From Alphaproteobacteria bacterium (GTDB taxonomy: Bacteria; Myxococcota_A; UBA796; GCA-2862545): a stretch of DNA of 64,000 nt. This document shows, piece by piece, positions 49,785-58,811 of the stretch (its first letter is position 1; the number at the start of each line of letters is the position of its first letter). The stretch covers positions 248,001-312,000 of the forward strand of contig JACKET010000006.1 in NCBI GenBank assembly GCA_020632875.1, written 5' to 3'. The notes under the pieces are model-generated. The model was not told the origin of the DNA, made no database searches, and saw only the letters and a program-made list of their open reading frames with translations. A program made the position numbers and the translations under genes.

Positions 49785-52158
49785 TGTGGACGTCCGGTCT
49801 ACCCATTACTCCGCGCGCGGAGCGCGCTGCGCGGCTCGCCTGCGGCGGCCTTGCCGGTCGGAAGACCCGGCAGTCCCAGGATCCGGTTTCCCGGGAGGGG
49901 CGGGCGTCGAGATGAGGCGCGGGGAAACCGGACCCTTCGGGCTCTGCCTGTCGCGATCGAGGAGGTCGGGAGAGACTCGGACGGGCAGGGCGCTCGAGGC
50001 CCGACCCGTGCGCGTGCGCGTGCGCGTGCGCGTGCGCGTGCCCGAATGTGCGCTCGAAGCGGAAATCCGGCTCGTCGGAGACGGCACCGTCGCGGGTGTC
50101 GGCCGCGGGATCCCGGCTCGTCGTAGACGGCTCCGTCGCGGGTGTCGGCCGCGGGATCCCGGCTCGTCGTAGAGGGCGGGGATGGCGGGTGTGAACGCCC
50201 GGTCTACCCATTACTCCGCGCGCGGAGCGCGCTGCGCGGCTCGCCTGCGGCGGCCTTGCGGGTCGGTAGACCCGGCAGTCCCAGGATCCGGTTTCCCGGA
50301 AGGGGCGGGCGTCGAGATGAGGCGGGGGAAACCGGACCCTTCGGGCTCTGCCTGTCGCGATCGAGGAGGTCGGGAGAGACCCGGACGGGCAGGGCGCTCG
50401 AGGCCCGACCCGTGCGCGTGCGCGTGCGCGTGCCCGAATGTGCGCTCGAAGCGAAATCCGGCTCGTCGGAGACGGCCCCGTCGCGAGTGTCGGCCGCGGG
50501 ATCCCAGCTCGTAGGAGCGGGTCCCGTCGGCACCGGCTTCCAGGGCGTCGGACTGCTCTGGTGAGCGGCCTTCCCGATGTCGTTCCAGTCCATCTCCGAC
50601 CTCGGGGTCCGACACAGGTCGGCCCGCCCTTGCCGCTCCTTCTGCGTCATCTGCGTCCTTCTGCGTCATCTGCGTGATGCAGATCCGGCACGCGACAGAG
50701 CGGGATCCCGACTCGTCGGAGACGTCCGGATCCCGGCTCGTCGTAGACCGCGGAGCTGCGGGTTTCGGCCGCGGGATCCCGGCTCGTCGTAGACGACGGG
50801 GATGGCGGGTGTGAACGCCCGGTCTACCCATTACTCCGCGCGCGGAGCGCGCTGCGCGGCTCGCCTGCGGCGGCCTTGCGGGTCGGTAGACCCGGCAGTC
50901 CCAGGATCCGGTTTCCCGGAAGGGGCGGGCGTCGAGATGAGGCGGGGGGAAACCGGACCCTTCGGGCTCTGCCTGTCGCGATCGAGGAGGCCAGGAGAGA
51001 CCCGGACTGGCAGGGCGCTCGAGGCCCGACCCGTGCGCGTGCGCGTGCGCGTGCGCGTGCCCGAATGTGCGCTCGAAGCGAAATCCGGCTCGTCGGAGAC
51101 GGCCCCGTCGCGGGTGTCGGCCGCGGGATCCCAGCTCGTAGGAGCGGGTCCCGTCGGCACCGGCTTCCAGGGCGTCGGACTGCTCTGGTGAGCGGCCTTC
51201 CCGATGTCGTTCCAGTCCATCTCCGACCTCGGGGTCCGACACGGGTCGGCCCGCCCTTGCCGCTCCTTCTGCGTCATCTGCGTCCTTCTGCGTCATCTGC
51301 GTGATGCAGATCCGGCACGCGACAGAGCGGGATCCCGACTCGTCGGAGACGTCCGGATCCCGACTCGTCGTAGACCGCGGAGCTGCGGGTTTCGGCCGCG
51401 GGATCCCGACTCGTCGTAGACGACGGGGATGGCGGGTGTGAACGCCCGGTCTACCCATTACTCCGCGCGCGGAGCGCGCTGCGCGGCTCGCCTGCGGCGG
51501 CCTTGCGGGTCGGTAGACCCGGCAGTCCCAGGATCCGGTTTCCCGGAAGGGGCGGGCGTCGAGATGACGCGCGGGGAAACCGGACCCTTCGGGCTCTGCC
51601 TGTCGCGATCGAGGAGGCCAGGGGAGACCCGGACTGGCAGGGCGCTCGAGGCCCGACCCGTGCGCGTGCGCGTGCGCGTGCGCGTGCCCGAATGTGCGCT
51701 CGAAGCAGAAATCCGGCTCGTCGGAGACGGCACCGTCGCGGGTGTCGGCCGCGGGATCCCGTAGGAGCGGGTCCCGTCGGCATCGGCTTCCACGGCGTCG
51801 GACTGCTCTGGTGAGCGGCGTTCCCGATGTCGTTCCAGTCCATCTCCGGCCTCGGGGTCCGACACGGGTCGGCCCGCCCATGCCGCTCCTTCTGCGTCAT
51901 CTGCGTCCTTCCGCGTCATCTGCGTGATGCAGATCCGGCTCGCGACAGAGCGGGATCCCGGCTCGTCGGAGACGTCCGGATCCCGTGCCCAGCCGCAGGC
52001 GGGGCGTGCGCGATGGGGCGCTCGAAGCCGAATTCCGGCGCGGCTTGCGGGAGGCGGGACATCGATGTCGTGGTTCTGCTCCGGGCGAGCCCGGTCCTGC
52101 CTGAGTCGATCTTCGAAGAGGCCAGTGAATACCTGTGTCTTACGCGTGATTGAATTGC

Positions 52159-52174
52159 TGGCACGCCCCTTGCT
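52159..52174 (+). promoter_or_regulatory. sigma-54 promoter (perfect consensus)
   Basis: TGGCACGCCCCTTGCT matches TGGCACGN4TTGCW at every defined position. The predicted start is near 52186 and the ATG at 52205 follows CAGGAGT. It sits just outside the repeat array. No GGGACGTC-type UAS was seen in the preceding 150 bases, so a different activator is likely. Confidence 0.85.
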
Positions 52175-52204
52175 TGGTGCCGTGCATCCCGACCAGGAGT
52201 CCTC

Positions 52205-52738
52205 ATGTACCGCATCGCCTTCGCCGCCCTCGTCGCCTCCTTCGCCACCGGCTGTACGCCGCTTGTCGGCGCCCTCGTGGCCATCGAGCTCCTCGACCGC
52301 GACCCCGTCTACTACGACGATTTCGCGGAGAGCAACGCCGAAGGCACCATGCGCGGCGACATCCCCGAGGGCGGCACCTTCGACCGCCAGCTCACCCGGG
52401 CGACGATCTGGAACTACGACCAGGGCCTCGACTTCGACCTCCACACGACCGCCGAGACGTGGGTGATGCTCACCGGCGGGTTCTCCGCCGACCTCGAAGA
52501 CGGCGAGACCGTGGTCCTCGGCCCCGACGAGCACTGGATCATCGGCTGCTCCGGCCCGTCCGAGTACGACGCGATGTACGACCAGCCCGCCGAAGAGGTC
52601 GAGATCACCCGCGAGCTCGTCGAGATCGAAGGGGAGACGATGATCCAGCTCACCATCGAGGCGTCGTTCGGCCCGGACGGCACCGTCACCGCGGTGGTCG
52701 TACAGCCCCAGCCGAACCCGGACGAGGACGACGCCTGA
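52205..52738 (+). CDS. lipoprotein under sigma-54 control, family unknown
   Basis: 177 residues. MYRIAFAALVASFATGCTPL has a lipobox (ATGC) at about residue 17. The mature part starts with a hydrophobic LVGALVAIELL and then acidic beta strands (NYDQGLDFDLHTTAETWVML, GETVVLGPDEHWIIGCSGPS), perhaps a jelly-roll. The promoter is a perfect sigma-54 box, so transcription needs an enhancer-binding protein. Function unknown. Confidence 0.8.
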   Translation: MYRIAFAALVASFATGCTPLVGALVAIELLDRDPVYYDDFAESNAEGTMRGDIPEGGTFDRQLTRATIWNYDQGLDFDLHTTAETWVMLTGGFSADLEDGETVVLGPDEHWIIGCSGPSEYDAMYDQPAEEVEITRELVEIEGETMIQLTIEASFGPDGTVTAVVVQPQPNPDEDDA

Positions 52739-52740
52739 TC

Positions 52741-53271
52741 TCAGAGCCGCGAGGCGGCGTCCTCGAGCTCGTCGCGCGTCACGCCGAGGTGGTTCAACCG
52801 CTTCAGGAGCTGGCGCGCGTTGCCGTATCCGAGGCCGAGCGCCGCCCCGAGCCGCACGCGTCGATCGCGCGCGTCGGGCACGCCGAGCAGGCCGTGGCGC
52901 CACAGGTCGCCCACGCCGAACTCGCGCCGCACGTCGCCCACGGTGGCGCGGGCGCGGGCCAGGGCGTCGCGGATGGCTTCGGGAGGCGCGTTCTCGACGC
53001 CGATGTCGCTGCCGCGCAGGCAGTCTTCGCGCGAGATCCACGCGTGCTTGCAGGGGCCCACGGCGTCTTCGACACGCCGCCGGATCTGCTCGCCGGCCGG
53101 GTCGGGGTCGGTGAGGACGATGACGCCGCAGGTCGCGTGGGCCCGCCGGATGGTCGTCAGGGTGTCGGGGCCGAGCGCGAAGCCGTTGGTCGCGATCAGC
53201 TCGGCCTGCACGGCCTGACGGACGGCGGAGATGTCGTGGAACCCCTCCACCACGATGAGCTCGCGGATCAT
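52741..53271 (-). CDS. rnmV: ribonuclease M5-like TOPRIM nuclease
   Basis: 176 residues, the normal length for RNase M5. The TOPRIM domain has the catalytic Glu in LIVVEGFHD (Glu9) and the acidic DPDPAGEQIRRRV (Asp55, Asp57). The family signature HAWISREDCLRGSDIGVENA is clear, and the C-terminal domain follows (LGLGYGNARQLLKRLNHLGV). RNase M5 matures the 5S rRNA 5' end in low-GC Gram-positives and is uncommon elsewhere, so transfer or a wider distribution is possible. The ATG at 53271 is preferred to upstream frames, which lack a ribosome-binding site. Confidence 0.85.
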   Translation of the reverse strand: MIRELIVVEGFHDISAVRQAVQAELIATNGFALGPDTLTTIRRAHATCGVIVLTDPDPAGEQIRRRVEDAVGPCKHAWISREDCLRGSDIGVENAPPEAIRDALARARATVGDVRREFGVGDLWRHGLLGVPDARDRRVRLGAALGLGYGNARQLLKRLNHLGVTRDELEDAASRL

Positions 53272-53297
53272 GCGCCCTCCGGCGGGAGGGTAACGCC

Positions 53298-54080
53298 TCA
53301 GAGCGCGCCCAGCGCCTCTTCGGTGGCCTCGAGCACGTCCTGGTTCCCGCGCGCGACGAGCGCGAGCTTCTGCTCCTCGCTGATCAGCCCGTCGGCTTCG
53401 GTCTCGACCTCGATCCACACCTCGTAGAGGCGCAGCGTCTCGTCGCCGTCGGCCACGAACGCGTCGACGCCCCAGGACTGGAGCACGCAGTTCTTCCCGT
53501 TCTCGGAGCAGCCTGGCTCGGTCACCCACGTGCGGCCGACGATGGCGGAGCGGTCGCCGAGCGTGGCCCAGCGGTAGTCCTTGCGCAGGGTGTACGGGAT
53601 CTCGATGCCGAAGGCGCCGCGCTTCGTGATGGTGTTCTCGGTGCGGACGAGGCCGTCTCCCGCGACGAACGCCGCGGCGTCGCCGCCGAGGACCGTGCGC
53701 TCGTACGTCACGAAGCTCCCCGGGTCGGTGAAGGTCTGGTCCGCCTCGACGAGCAGCGCCGCATGCGCCTCGATCGGGAACGCGCTCCCCATCGCCGTCG
53801 CCATGCCGCCGTGGGCCGAGAGGTCGGTGTCGTCGGGGTAGTCGACCGTCGCGACCTCGCTCTCCTCCAGGTTCGACAGGCGCATGCCGTCCCACGCCAC
53901 GACGCTGCGCCCCTCGTCGTCGAGCCAGCCCGAGAGCACCCCCACGTGGCGCTGCAGCGTCGCCGGGTCCTCCCAGTCGCGGAACAGAGCGCCCGAGAGG
54001 TCGTCGAGCTCGACGGGGGAGGGGGCGCGCTCGCGTGCGCAACCCGCGGCGAGGACGAGGAGAATGGCGATGCGGTGCAA
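53298..54080 (-). CDS. lipoprotein, family unknown
   Basis: 260 residues from a TTG (54080-54078) that follows GGAGGGAGC; it reads LHRIAILLVLAAGCARERAP with lipobox AAGC. An ATG at 54104 adds eight residues but lacks a ribosome-binding site and would overlap a putative operator. The mature domain is a beta-rich sensor-like fold (VVAWDGMRLSNLEESEVATV, FVTYERTVLGGDAAAFVAGD, CSENGKNCVLQSWGVDAFVA). Function unknown. Confidence 0.72.
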   Translation of the reverse strand: MHRIAILLVLAAGCARERAPSPVELDDLSGALFRDWEDPATLQRHVGVLSGWLDDEGRSVVAWDGMRLSNLEESEVATVDYPDDTDLSAHGGMATAMGSAFPIEAHAALLVEADQTFTDPGSFVTYERTVLGGDAAAFVAGDGLVRTENTITKRGAFGIEIPYTLRKDYRWATLGDRSAIVGRTWVTEPGCSENGKNCVLQSWGVDAFVADGDETLRLYEVWIEVETEADGLISEEQKLALVARGNQDVLEATEEALGAL

Positions 54081-54090
54081 GCTCCCTCCG

Positions 54091-54108
54091 AATGCGAATG
54101 GCATTCAT
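54091..54108. promoter_or_regulatory. possible Fur-family-like operator
   Basis: AATGCGAATGGCATTCAT contains the dyad GAATG-G-CATTC in a context resembling Fur-family boxes (7-1-7 symmetry). It lies immediately upstream of the lipoprotein's preferred TTG start and about 80 bases from the divergent lectin gene. The assignment rests on pattern alone. Confidence 0.3.
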
Positions 54109-54188
54109 GTTTATGTCGGCGGTGGGGACTCCGCAACCTTCGGCCAGTCTCCGGAGCCGCGGGCATCCACGCGGGGTATCCTGCGGTC

Positions 54189-55619
54189 GTGGTGGTCCTC
54201 CTCCTCACCGCTGCCCACGCCCAGGTCGCGCAGTTCGACCTCGACGACGTGGTGTCGCTGAACGGCGCTGCCACGTCGACGATGGATGGGCTCGAGGTGG
54301 TGCCCGGGGTCGGGCTGGAGGTGGGGAGCGCCTGGTCGACGGCCCTGACGCTCCCCGCGGATTTCGGTTTCCGCGCCCACTTCCACGCCCAGATCGAGAA
54401 CAACGACGACGCGGGCTCCGGGATGACGTTCGCCCTCCAGGGGGCTGGGGCGACGGCAATCGGCTCGCAGCTCACGGGCCTCGGCTTCCAGGGAATCACG
54501 CCGAGCGTCGGCGTCGAGCTCGACACGTTCCTCAGCGCCGTTCCGCTCGACCCCGACGCGAACCACGTGGGCATCGACGTCGACGGCAACGTCACGAGCC
54601 TCGCGACGGCCACGCCCTCCCTCCAGCTCGACCGACCGAACGGCGTGCACGTCTGGGTGGACTACTTCAGCGTCGACGGCGAGATCCGGGTGTACACCGC
54701 CACGACGTTGGTCCGCCCTGCGCAGCCTCTGCTCTCGCACCCCGTGGACGTGGGATCCGAGCTCTCGGGCCCCGTGCGGGTGGGGTTCACGGCCTCGGGC
54801 GGCGCCGTGGGCAATCGCCACCTCGTGGACGAATTCGACTTCGTGTTGGACGCCGACGCGGACGAGAACGGCGTGCTGGACTTCGAGGAAGGCGACGCGG
54901 ACACGGATGCGGACGCGGATGCCGACGCCGATGCGGACACGGATGCCGACGCCGACGCCGACGCCGACACGGATGCCGACGCGGACGCGGATGCGGACGC
55001 CGATGCCGATACCGACGCGGACGCGGATGCGGATGCGGACGCTGATGCCGATACGGATGCCGACGCAGACTCGGATTCGGACGCGGACTCCGACGCCGAT
55101 TCGGACGCGGACTCCGATTCGGACGCGGACTCCGATTCGGACGCGGACTCCGATTCGGACGCGGACTCCGACGCCGATTCCGACACGGACTCGGATTCGG
55201 ACGCGGACTCCGATGCCGATTCCGACACGGACGCGGACTCCGATGCCGATTCCGACACGGACGCCGACACGGATGCGGACGCCGACACGGACACGGACGC
55301 GGACGCCGACACGGATGCAGACGCCGACACCGATGCCGACACGGACACCGACGCCTGCGACCCCCTCGACCCCGAGACCGACTGCGACGACGACGGGCAG
55401 ACCCCGCGCGGCGGCGACTGCGACGACACGCGCGCGGACGTCTACGCCGGAGCGCCCGAGCTGGCGGACGCGATCGACCACGACTGCGACGGGAGCCCGA
55501 ATCCCGCGAGCCGGGTGCGCAACGGCTGTGGCTGCGGGAGCTCCGGAGGGGAGGGGCTCGGCGTCCTGATGGCCGGGCTCCTCGCGATCTCCGGGCGAAG
55601 GCGACGCCGCTCCGGGTAG
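54189..55619 (+). CDS. L-type lectin-domain surface protein with long Asp-rich linker and MYXO-CTERM-like tail
   Basis: 476 residues from a GTG (54192 is an equal alternative). A short leader VVVLLLTAAHAQVAQF precedes an L-type lectin domain (about 12-230) with VGVELDTFLSAVPLDPDANH and VGIDVDGNV. A linker of about 150 residues (about 235-387) consists of DAD, DSD and DTD repeats. One MopE-like Ca-binding unit (DCDDDGQTPRGGDCDDTRAD, then DHDCDGSPN) follows, and the C-terminus VRNGCGCGSSGGEGLGVLMA plus hydrophobic stretch and RRRRR is a MYXO-CTERM-like sorting signal. It is a secreted, surface-anchored sugar-binding protein, paralogous to 23491-24579. Confidence 0.88.
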   Translation: MVVLLLTAAHAQVAQFDLDDVVSLNGAATSTMDGLEVVPGVGLEVGSAWSTALTLPADFGFRAHFHAQIENNDDAGSGMTFALQGAGATAIGSQLTGLGFQGITPSVGVELDTFLSAVPLDPDANHVGIDVDGNVTSLATATPSLQLDRPNGVHVWVDYFSVDGEIRVYTATTLVRPAQPLLSHPVDVGSELSGPVRVGFTASGGAVGNRHLVDEFDFVLDADADENGVLDFEEGDADTDADADADADADTDADADADADTDADADADADADADTDADADADADADADTDADADSDSDADSDADSDADSDSDADSDSDADSDSDADSDADSDTDSDSDADSDADSDTDADSDADSDTDADTDADADTDTDADADTDADADTDADTDTDACDPLDPETDCDDDGQTPRGGDCDDTRADVYAGAPELADAIDHDCDGSPNPASRVRNGCGCGSSGGEGLGVLMAGLLAISGRRRRRSG

Positions 55620-55670
55620 ACTGTTGGAGCGCGGCTCTCCGCGCTTTGTCGGTTGTCTTTGGAGGTCGTC

Positions 55671-57713
55671 TTGTCTGCTCGCTCTTTCGTGCGCCTGTGG
55701 TTGGGTGCATCCCTCGTCGCGTGTGCGCCCTCGGGTCTCGACGACCCGCTCGATCCGGTGCCGACTCCGCCCATCGTGGCCCCCGGGCCCGGCGTCCTGG
55801 CCCTCGATCTCGCCGGGCGGGCGCTGTCCGCCGACCCGGGCTTCACGCTCGTGCGCACGTTCGACGCCGCGCAGCCCGTGTACGTCGCGCTCTCTGCGAC
55901 CGATGCACCGGATCTCGCGGGGGCGACGTGCGATGCGTACGTCGTGGCCGATCGTCCGGCCGAGGCGTGGAGCGCGGACCCGATGCTCGTGGACGTGCGC
56001 GGTGCCCCGCGAGCGGTCGCCTTCACCGGCGCGACCCGCGCGGAGAACACCGTCGAGGTCGCGTCTGCCGGAGAGCTCGACGGGGTCGGCGCGAACGGGA
56101 CGGGCGTGGCCTACGACGTCGTGCTCGACTGCGACGGGGACGGCGCGCTCTCTGCGGGGGATGCCATCGACGGCTTCGACGGCGCGGGGCTCTACGTGGT
56201 GCCGTCGCTCACCGACCCCGGCCCGCACGCCGTGACCGAGGTGACCCACTCGGCCGGACCGTGGCGGCAACACGTGACGTACTACCCGTCCGATCTCGAC
56301 GATCTCGGCCAGGTGCCGCTCGTGATGGTGGCCCACGGATTCGGCCACGAGCTGACGTTCTACGAGCACATCGGGCGGCACCTCGCCTCGTACGGGTACG
56401 TCGTCTCGTCGTTCCGGAACGACGTGGGGCAGGGGGAGGGGAACGGCACCCGGACGGCCGCCACGACCCTGTTCGAGAACACCGAGCACCTGCTCGCGAA
56501 CCAGGCGACGGTGGCGGACGGCGTGCTCGACGGGCACCTCGACGCGTCGCGCATCGTCTGGATCGGGCACAGCACCGGGGGGGAGTGCGTGGTGCACGCC
56601 TACAAGCGCCTGCACGACGGCGAGCTCGCGAGCGACTGGTTCGACGCCGGCGACATCGCCCTGGTGTCGAGCCTCGCGCCGGTGTCGTTCCTCGGACGGG
56701 CGGCGTCGATGCCGTACGACGTGCCGTACCACCTGATCACCGGCGGAGCCGACCGCGACACGGGCAACTACCCCGAGGACGGCTACACCCAGAACCTGTC
56801 CCTGTTCGAGCGGGCCACGGGCAACCGGCACCTGACGTACATCCACGGCGCGGGCCACGGCGATCTGCACGCCGGTCCGCAGAACTGGCTCGACAGCCCC
56901 GACCCGCTGGGCCCCGAGCTCATCGGCCCGGCTGGCGCCCACCCCGTCGTCCTCGCCTACCACCTCGCGCTCGTCGAGCTGTACACGCGCGACAACACCG
57001 CGATGCTCGACTTCTTCGAGCGGTCCGACCTGCGCCCGTCCGGCATCCCCGCGAGCGTCACGATCTCGACGGAGTACCGCCCGGCGCTCGCCAACGGGGA
57101 CTTCGTGGTCGACGACTTCCAGTCGGGAGGGACGGACACGAGCAGCTCGGGTGGCCCCGTGATCGCGGACGTTCCGGGGTACGCCGAGATCCGCATGTCC
57201 GACGAGGACGGGTCGTACGCGTGGACCGGCGGCCAGCCCGCGAACGGCATGACCCGGGCGGGGGCTCCGGCGGACGACGCGCGCTGCGCGGTGTTCGAAT
57301 GGGCTCCCGGCGAGGAGGGCTCGCTCGAGCTCGGCATCGTCGAGGCGGAGCGCGATCTCTCGGACGACCGCTACCTCCTGTTCCGCATCGGGCAGGGCAC
57401 CCGGCATCCGTACACCGTGGCGCTCGACGGGCCCCTGTCCATCGGCGTGACGCTCCGCGATGGCGCCGGCGTCTCGCGCACGCTGGGCACCGCGGCTTAC
57501 GGCGTCGCGAACCGCCCGTACCAGCGCACCGGGAGCGGCCCGGGCGCGGGCTGGGCGAACGAGCTCGAGACGCTCCGCATCCCGCTCGCGGACTTCGCCG
57601 TCGACACGGCGCTGAACCTCGCGGACATCGAAGCGATACGCTTCGAGGTGGGTGGCGCGCACGGCTCGGCGCAGGGACGGGTCGCGCTCGACGACGTGAT
57701 GATCCTGCGCTGA
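55671..57713 (+). CDS. alpha/beta-hydrolase lipoprotein with C-terminal carbohydrate-binding-like domain
   Basis: 680 residues from a TTG at 55671 preceded by GGAGG (55661-55665); a TTG at 55653 is less well placed. SARSFVRLWLGASLVACAPS gives a lipobox (LVAC). After an N-terminal beta domain with a Ca-loop (DCDGDGALSAGDA), the hydrolase core has the oxyanion strand LVMVAHGFGH, nucleophile elbow GHSTGGE (Ser301), GGADRDTGN and a late GAGHGDLH, completing a Ser-Asp-His triad. The C-terminal 180 residues (FVVDDFQSGGTDTSSSGGP onwards) resemble a CIA30/CBM-like galactose-binding sandwich. Likely a secreted esterase; the substrate is unknown. Confidence 0.87.
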   Translation: MSARSFVRLWLGASLVACAPSGLDDPLDPVPTPPIVAPGPGVLALDLAGRALSADPGFTLVRTFDAAQPVYVALSATDAPDLAGATCDAYVVADRPAEAWSADPMLVDVRGAPRAVAFTGATRAENTVEVASAGELDGVGANGTGVAYDVVLDCDGDGALSAGDAIDGFDGAGLYVVPSLTDPGPHAVTEVTHSAGPWRQHVTYYPSDLDDLGQVPLVMVAHGFGHELTFYEHIGRHLASYGYVVSSFRNDVGQGEGNGTRTAATTLFENTEHLLANQATVADGVLDGHLDASRIVWIGHSTGGECVVHAYKRLHDGELASDWFDAGDIALVSSLAPVSFLGRAASMPYDVPYHLITGGADRDTGNYPEDGYTQNLSLFERATGNRHLTYIHGAGHGDLHAGPQNWLDSPDPLGPELIGPAGAHPVVLAYHLALVELYTRDNTAMLDFFERSDLRPSGIPASVTISTEYRPALANGDFVVDDFQSGGTDTSSSGGPVIADVPGYAEIRMSDEDGSYAWTGGQPANGMTRAGAPADDARCAVFEWAPGEEGSLELGIVEAERDLSDDRYLLFRIGQGTRHPYTVALDGPLSIGVTLRDGAGVSRTLGTAAYGVANRPYQRTGSGPGAGWANELETLRIPLADFAVDTALNLADIEAIRFEVGGAHGSAQGRVALDDVMILR

Positions 57714-57783
57714 GGCCGAGCTGATCGAGAAGTTCGCTCCATACGCACCCGGTGCCGGGCGGGGCACGCACCCCGGCATCCGG

Positions 57784-58257
57784 GTGCGGGCCGCGACCCC
57801 CGCCGACGTGCCCGACATCGCGGCGCTCTACGTCGCGCGGGAAGGCGGAGAGGTCGGCGAGGCGAGCCTCGGTGTCACGAGCGATCTGAACCGCATGGCG
57901 GCCGTAGCAGACCGCTGGGTGTGCGTGGCCCACGTCGACGGGCGCTTCGCGGGCTACGGGCGCGCGAAGCTCCGGCCCGGGAGCCCGGGCGTGCCCGAGG
58001 GCTGGTTCCTCCTGGGCGTCGTGGTCGAGCCGGGCGCCCGGCGGCGCGGCGTGGCCCGGGCGCTGACCGAGGCGCGCTTCGCATGGCTCGTCGCGCGCGG
58101 GGTGACCGAGGTCCGGTCGTTCGTGTCGGCGCAGAACCGCGCGTCGCTCGCCCTGCACCACGCCACCGGATTCGAGGAGGTGCGGCGCGGCGACGTGGTG
58201 CCGGGTGTGACGTTCACGGGTGGCGTGGGTGTGCTGCTCCGCCGGAGCCTCCCGTGA
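57784..58257 (+). CDS. GNAT-family N-acetyltransferase
   Basis: 157 residues from a GTG. It starts RAATPADVPDIAALYVAREG, has the acetyl-CoA-binding motif GVVVEPGARRRGVARALTEA (V-x-x-x-x-RRRGVA) and SFVSAQNRASLALHHATGFE, typical of GNATs. Its stop overlaps the next gene's GTG. No start codon lies between the previous stop and this GTG in frame. The substrate is unknown. Confidence 0.9.
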   Translation: MRAATPADVPDIAALYVAREGGEVGEASLGVTSDLNRMAAVADRWVCVAHVDGRFAGYGRAKLRPGSPGVPEGWFLLGVVVEPGARRRGVARALTEARFAWLVARGVTEVRSFVSAQNRASLALHHATGFEEVRRGDVVPGVTFTGGVGVLLRRSLP

Positions 58258-58811
58258 GCGCCGTGGCCCGCGAGCTCGGTGCGGCCGCACGCATCGTGGG
58301 TCTGTCGGTCGTGGCGGCCGTCGCGTACGGCATCGTCCACGACCAGATCACCGCCCGGCTGTGCGTCGAGTACTTCACCGTCGGGCATCCGAACCTGCTC
58401 GCGGTCGACCCGCACACCGCGAGCCCGACGGTGCAGGGCCTGCTGTGGGGGGTCGTCGCGACGTGGTGGGTGGGGCTCGGGCTCGGCGTGGGCGGAGCGC
58501 TGTTCGCCCGGGTGGGCCGGGCTCCGCGGCTCGACGCGCGCGATCTGGCCCGTCCCATCGCGGTGCTTCTCGCGGTCGACCTGTGCTTCGCCGCGCTGGC
58601 GGGCACGGTCGGGTACTTCGTGGTGACGTCGAGCCCCCTGATCCTCGCGCCGCACGTGGCGGCAGGCGTGCCGCCCGAGCGCCAGGTCTGGTTCCTGGTC
58701 GACGGCTGGGCCCACGTCGCGTCGTACCTCGGCGGGGCGGTCGGCGGGCTCGTGCTGTGGGCCTGGATCGCGCGGACGCGGCTCAGTCGAAGCCGACGTT
58801 CAGCACCTTGA
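58254..58811 (+). CDS. hypothetical membrane protein, four transmembrane segments
   Basis: 185 residues from a GTG overlapping the GNAT stop. Membrane helices lie at about 10-28 (RIVGLSVVAAVAYGIVHDQI), 62-84 (LLWGVVATWWVGLGLGVGGA), 103-122 and 155-173 (YLGGAVGGLVLWAWIA). The loop ARLCVEYFTVGHPNLLAVDP between the first two is Cys-containing. The 3' end overlaps the convergent chitosanase gene by 29 bases. Family not recognised. Confidence 0.75.
   Translation: MSAVARELGAAARIVGLSVVAAVAYGIVHDQITARLCVEYFTVGHPNLLAVDPHTASPTVQGLLWGVVATWWVGLGLGVGGALFARVGRAPRLDARDLARPIAVLLAVDLCFAALAGTVGYFVVTSSPLILAPHVAAGVPPERQVWFLVDGWAHVASYLGGAVGGLVLWAWIARTRLSRSRRSAP

Larger units (their letters stand above)
49290..52045 (+). 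repeat. composite intergenic repeat array, forward orientation
   Basis: No gene is supported here. Five copies of a composite unit begin with GATGGCGGGTGTG at 49324, 49776, 50181, 50801 and 51428 (spacings 452, 405, 620, 627). Each unit contains the palindrome CTCCGCGCGCGGAG, a hairpin with arms TCCGGTTTCC / GGAAACCGGA, and a (GTGCGC)n tract. The two longer units (50181, 50801) and the last add a block with the direct repeat TCTGCGTCATCTGCGTCCT and GGGATCCCGRCTCGTCG segments. Every reading frame through it yields Arg/Pro/Ala-rich sequence repeated in all frames, an artefact of the repeats. The same family recurs inverted at 61838-64000. Confidence 0.9.

Noticed and set aside
49354..52000. Many overlapping open frames of 60-550 codons on both strands in the repeat array
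   Set aside because: All are readings of the same repeated DNA in different frames; none has a ribosome-binding site, domain or codon bias.
49290..52045. CRISPR array
   Set aside because: Units are 400-630 bp, repeats are nested and spacers are absent; no cas genes are nearby.
54111..57818. A 1235-residue minus-strand open frame with (GI/RV)n repeats
   Set aside because: It mirrors the Asp-rich lectin linker and hydrolase genes on the plus strand. The repeats are antisense readings of DAD/DSD codons.
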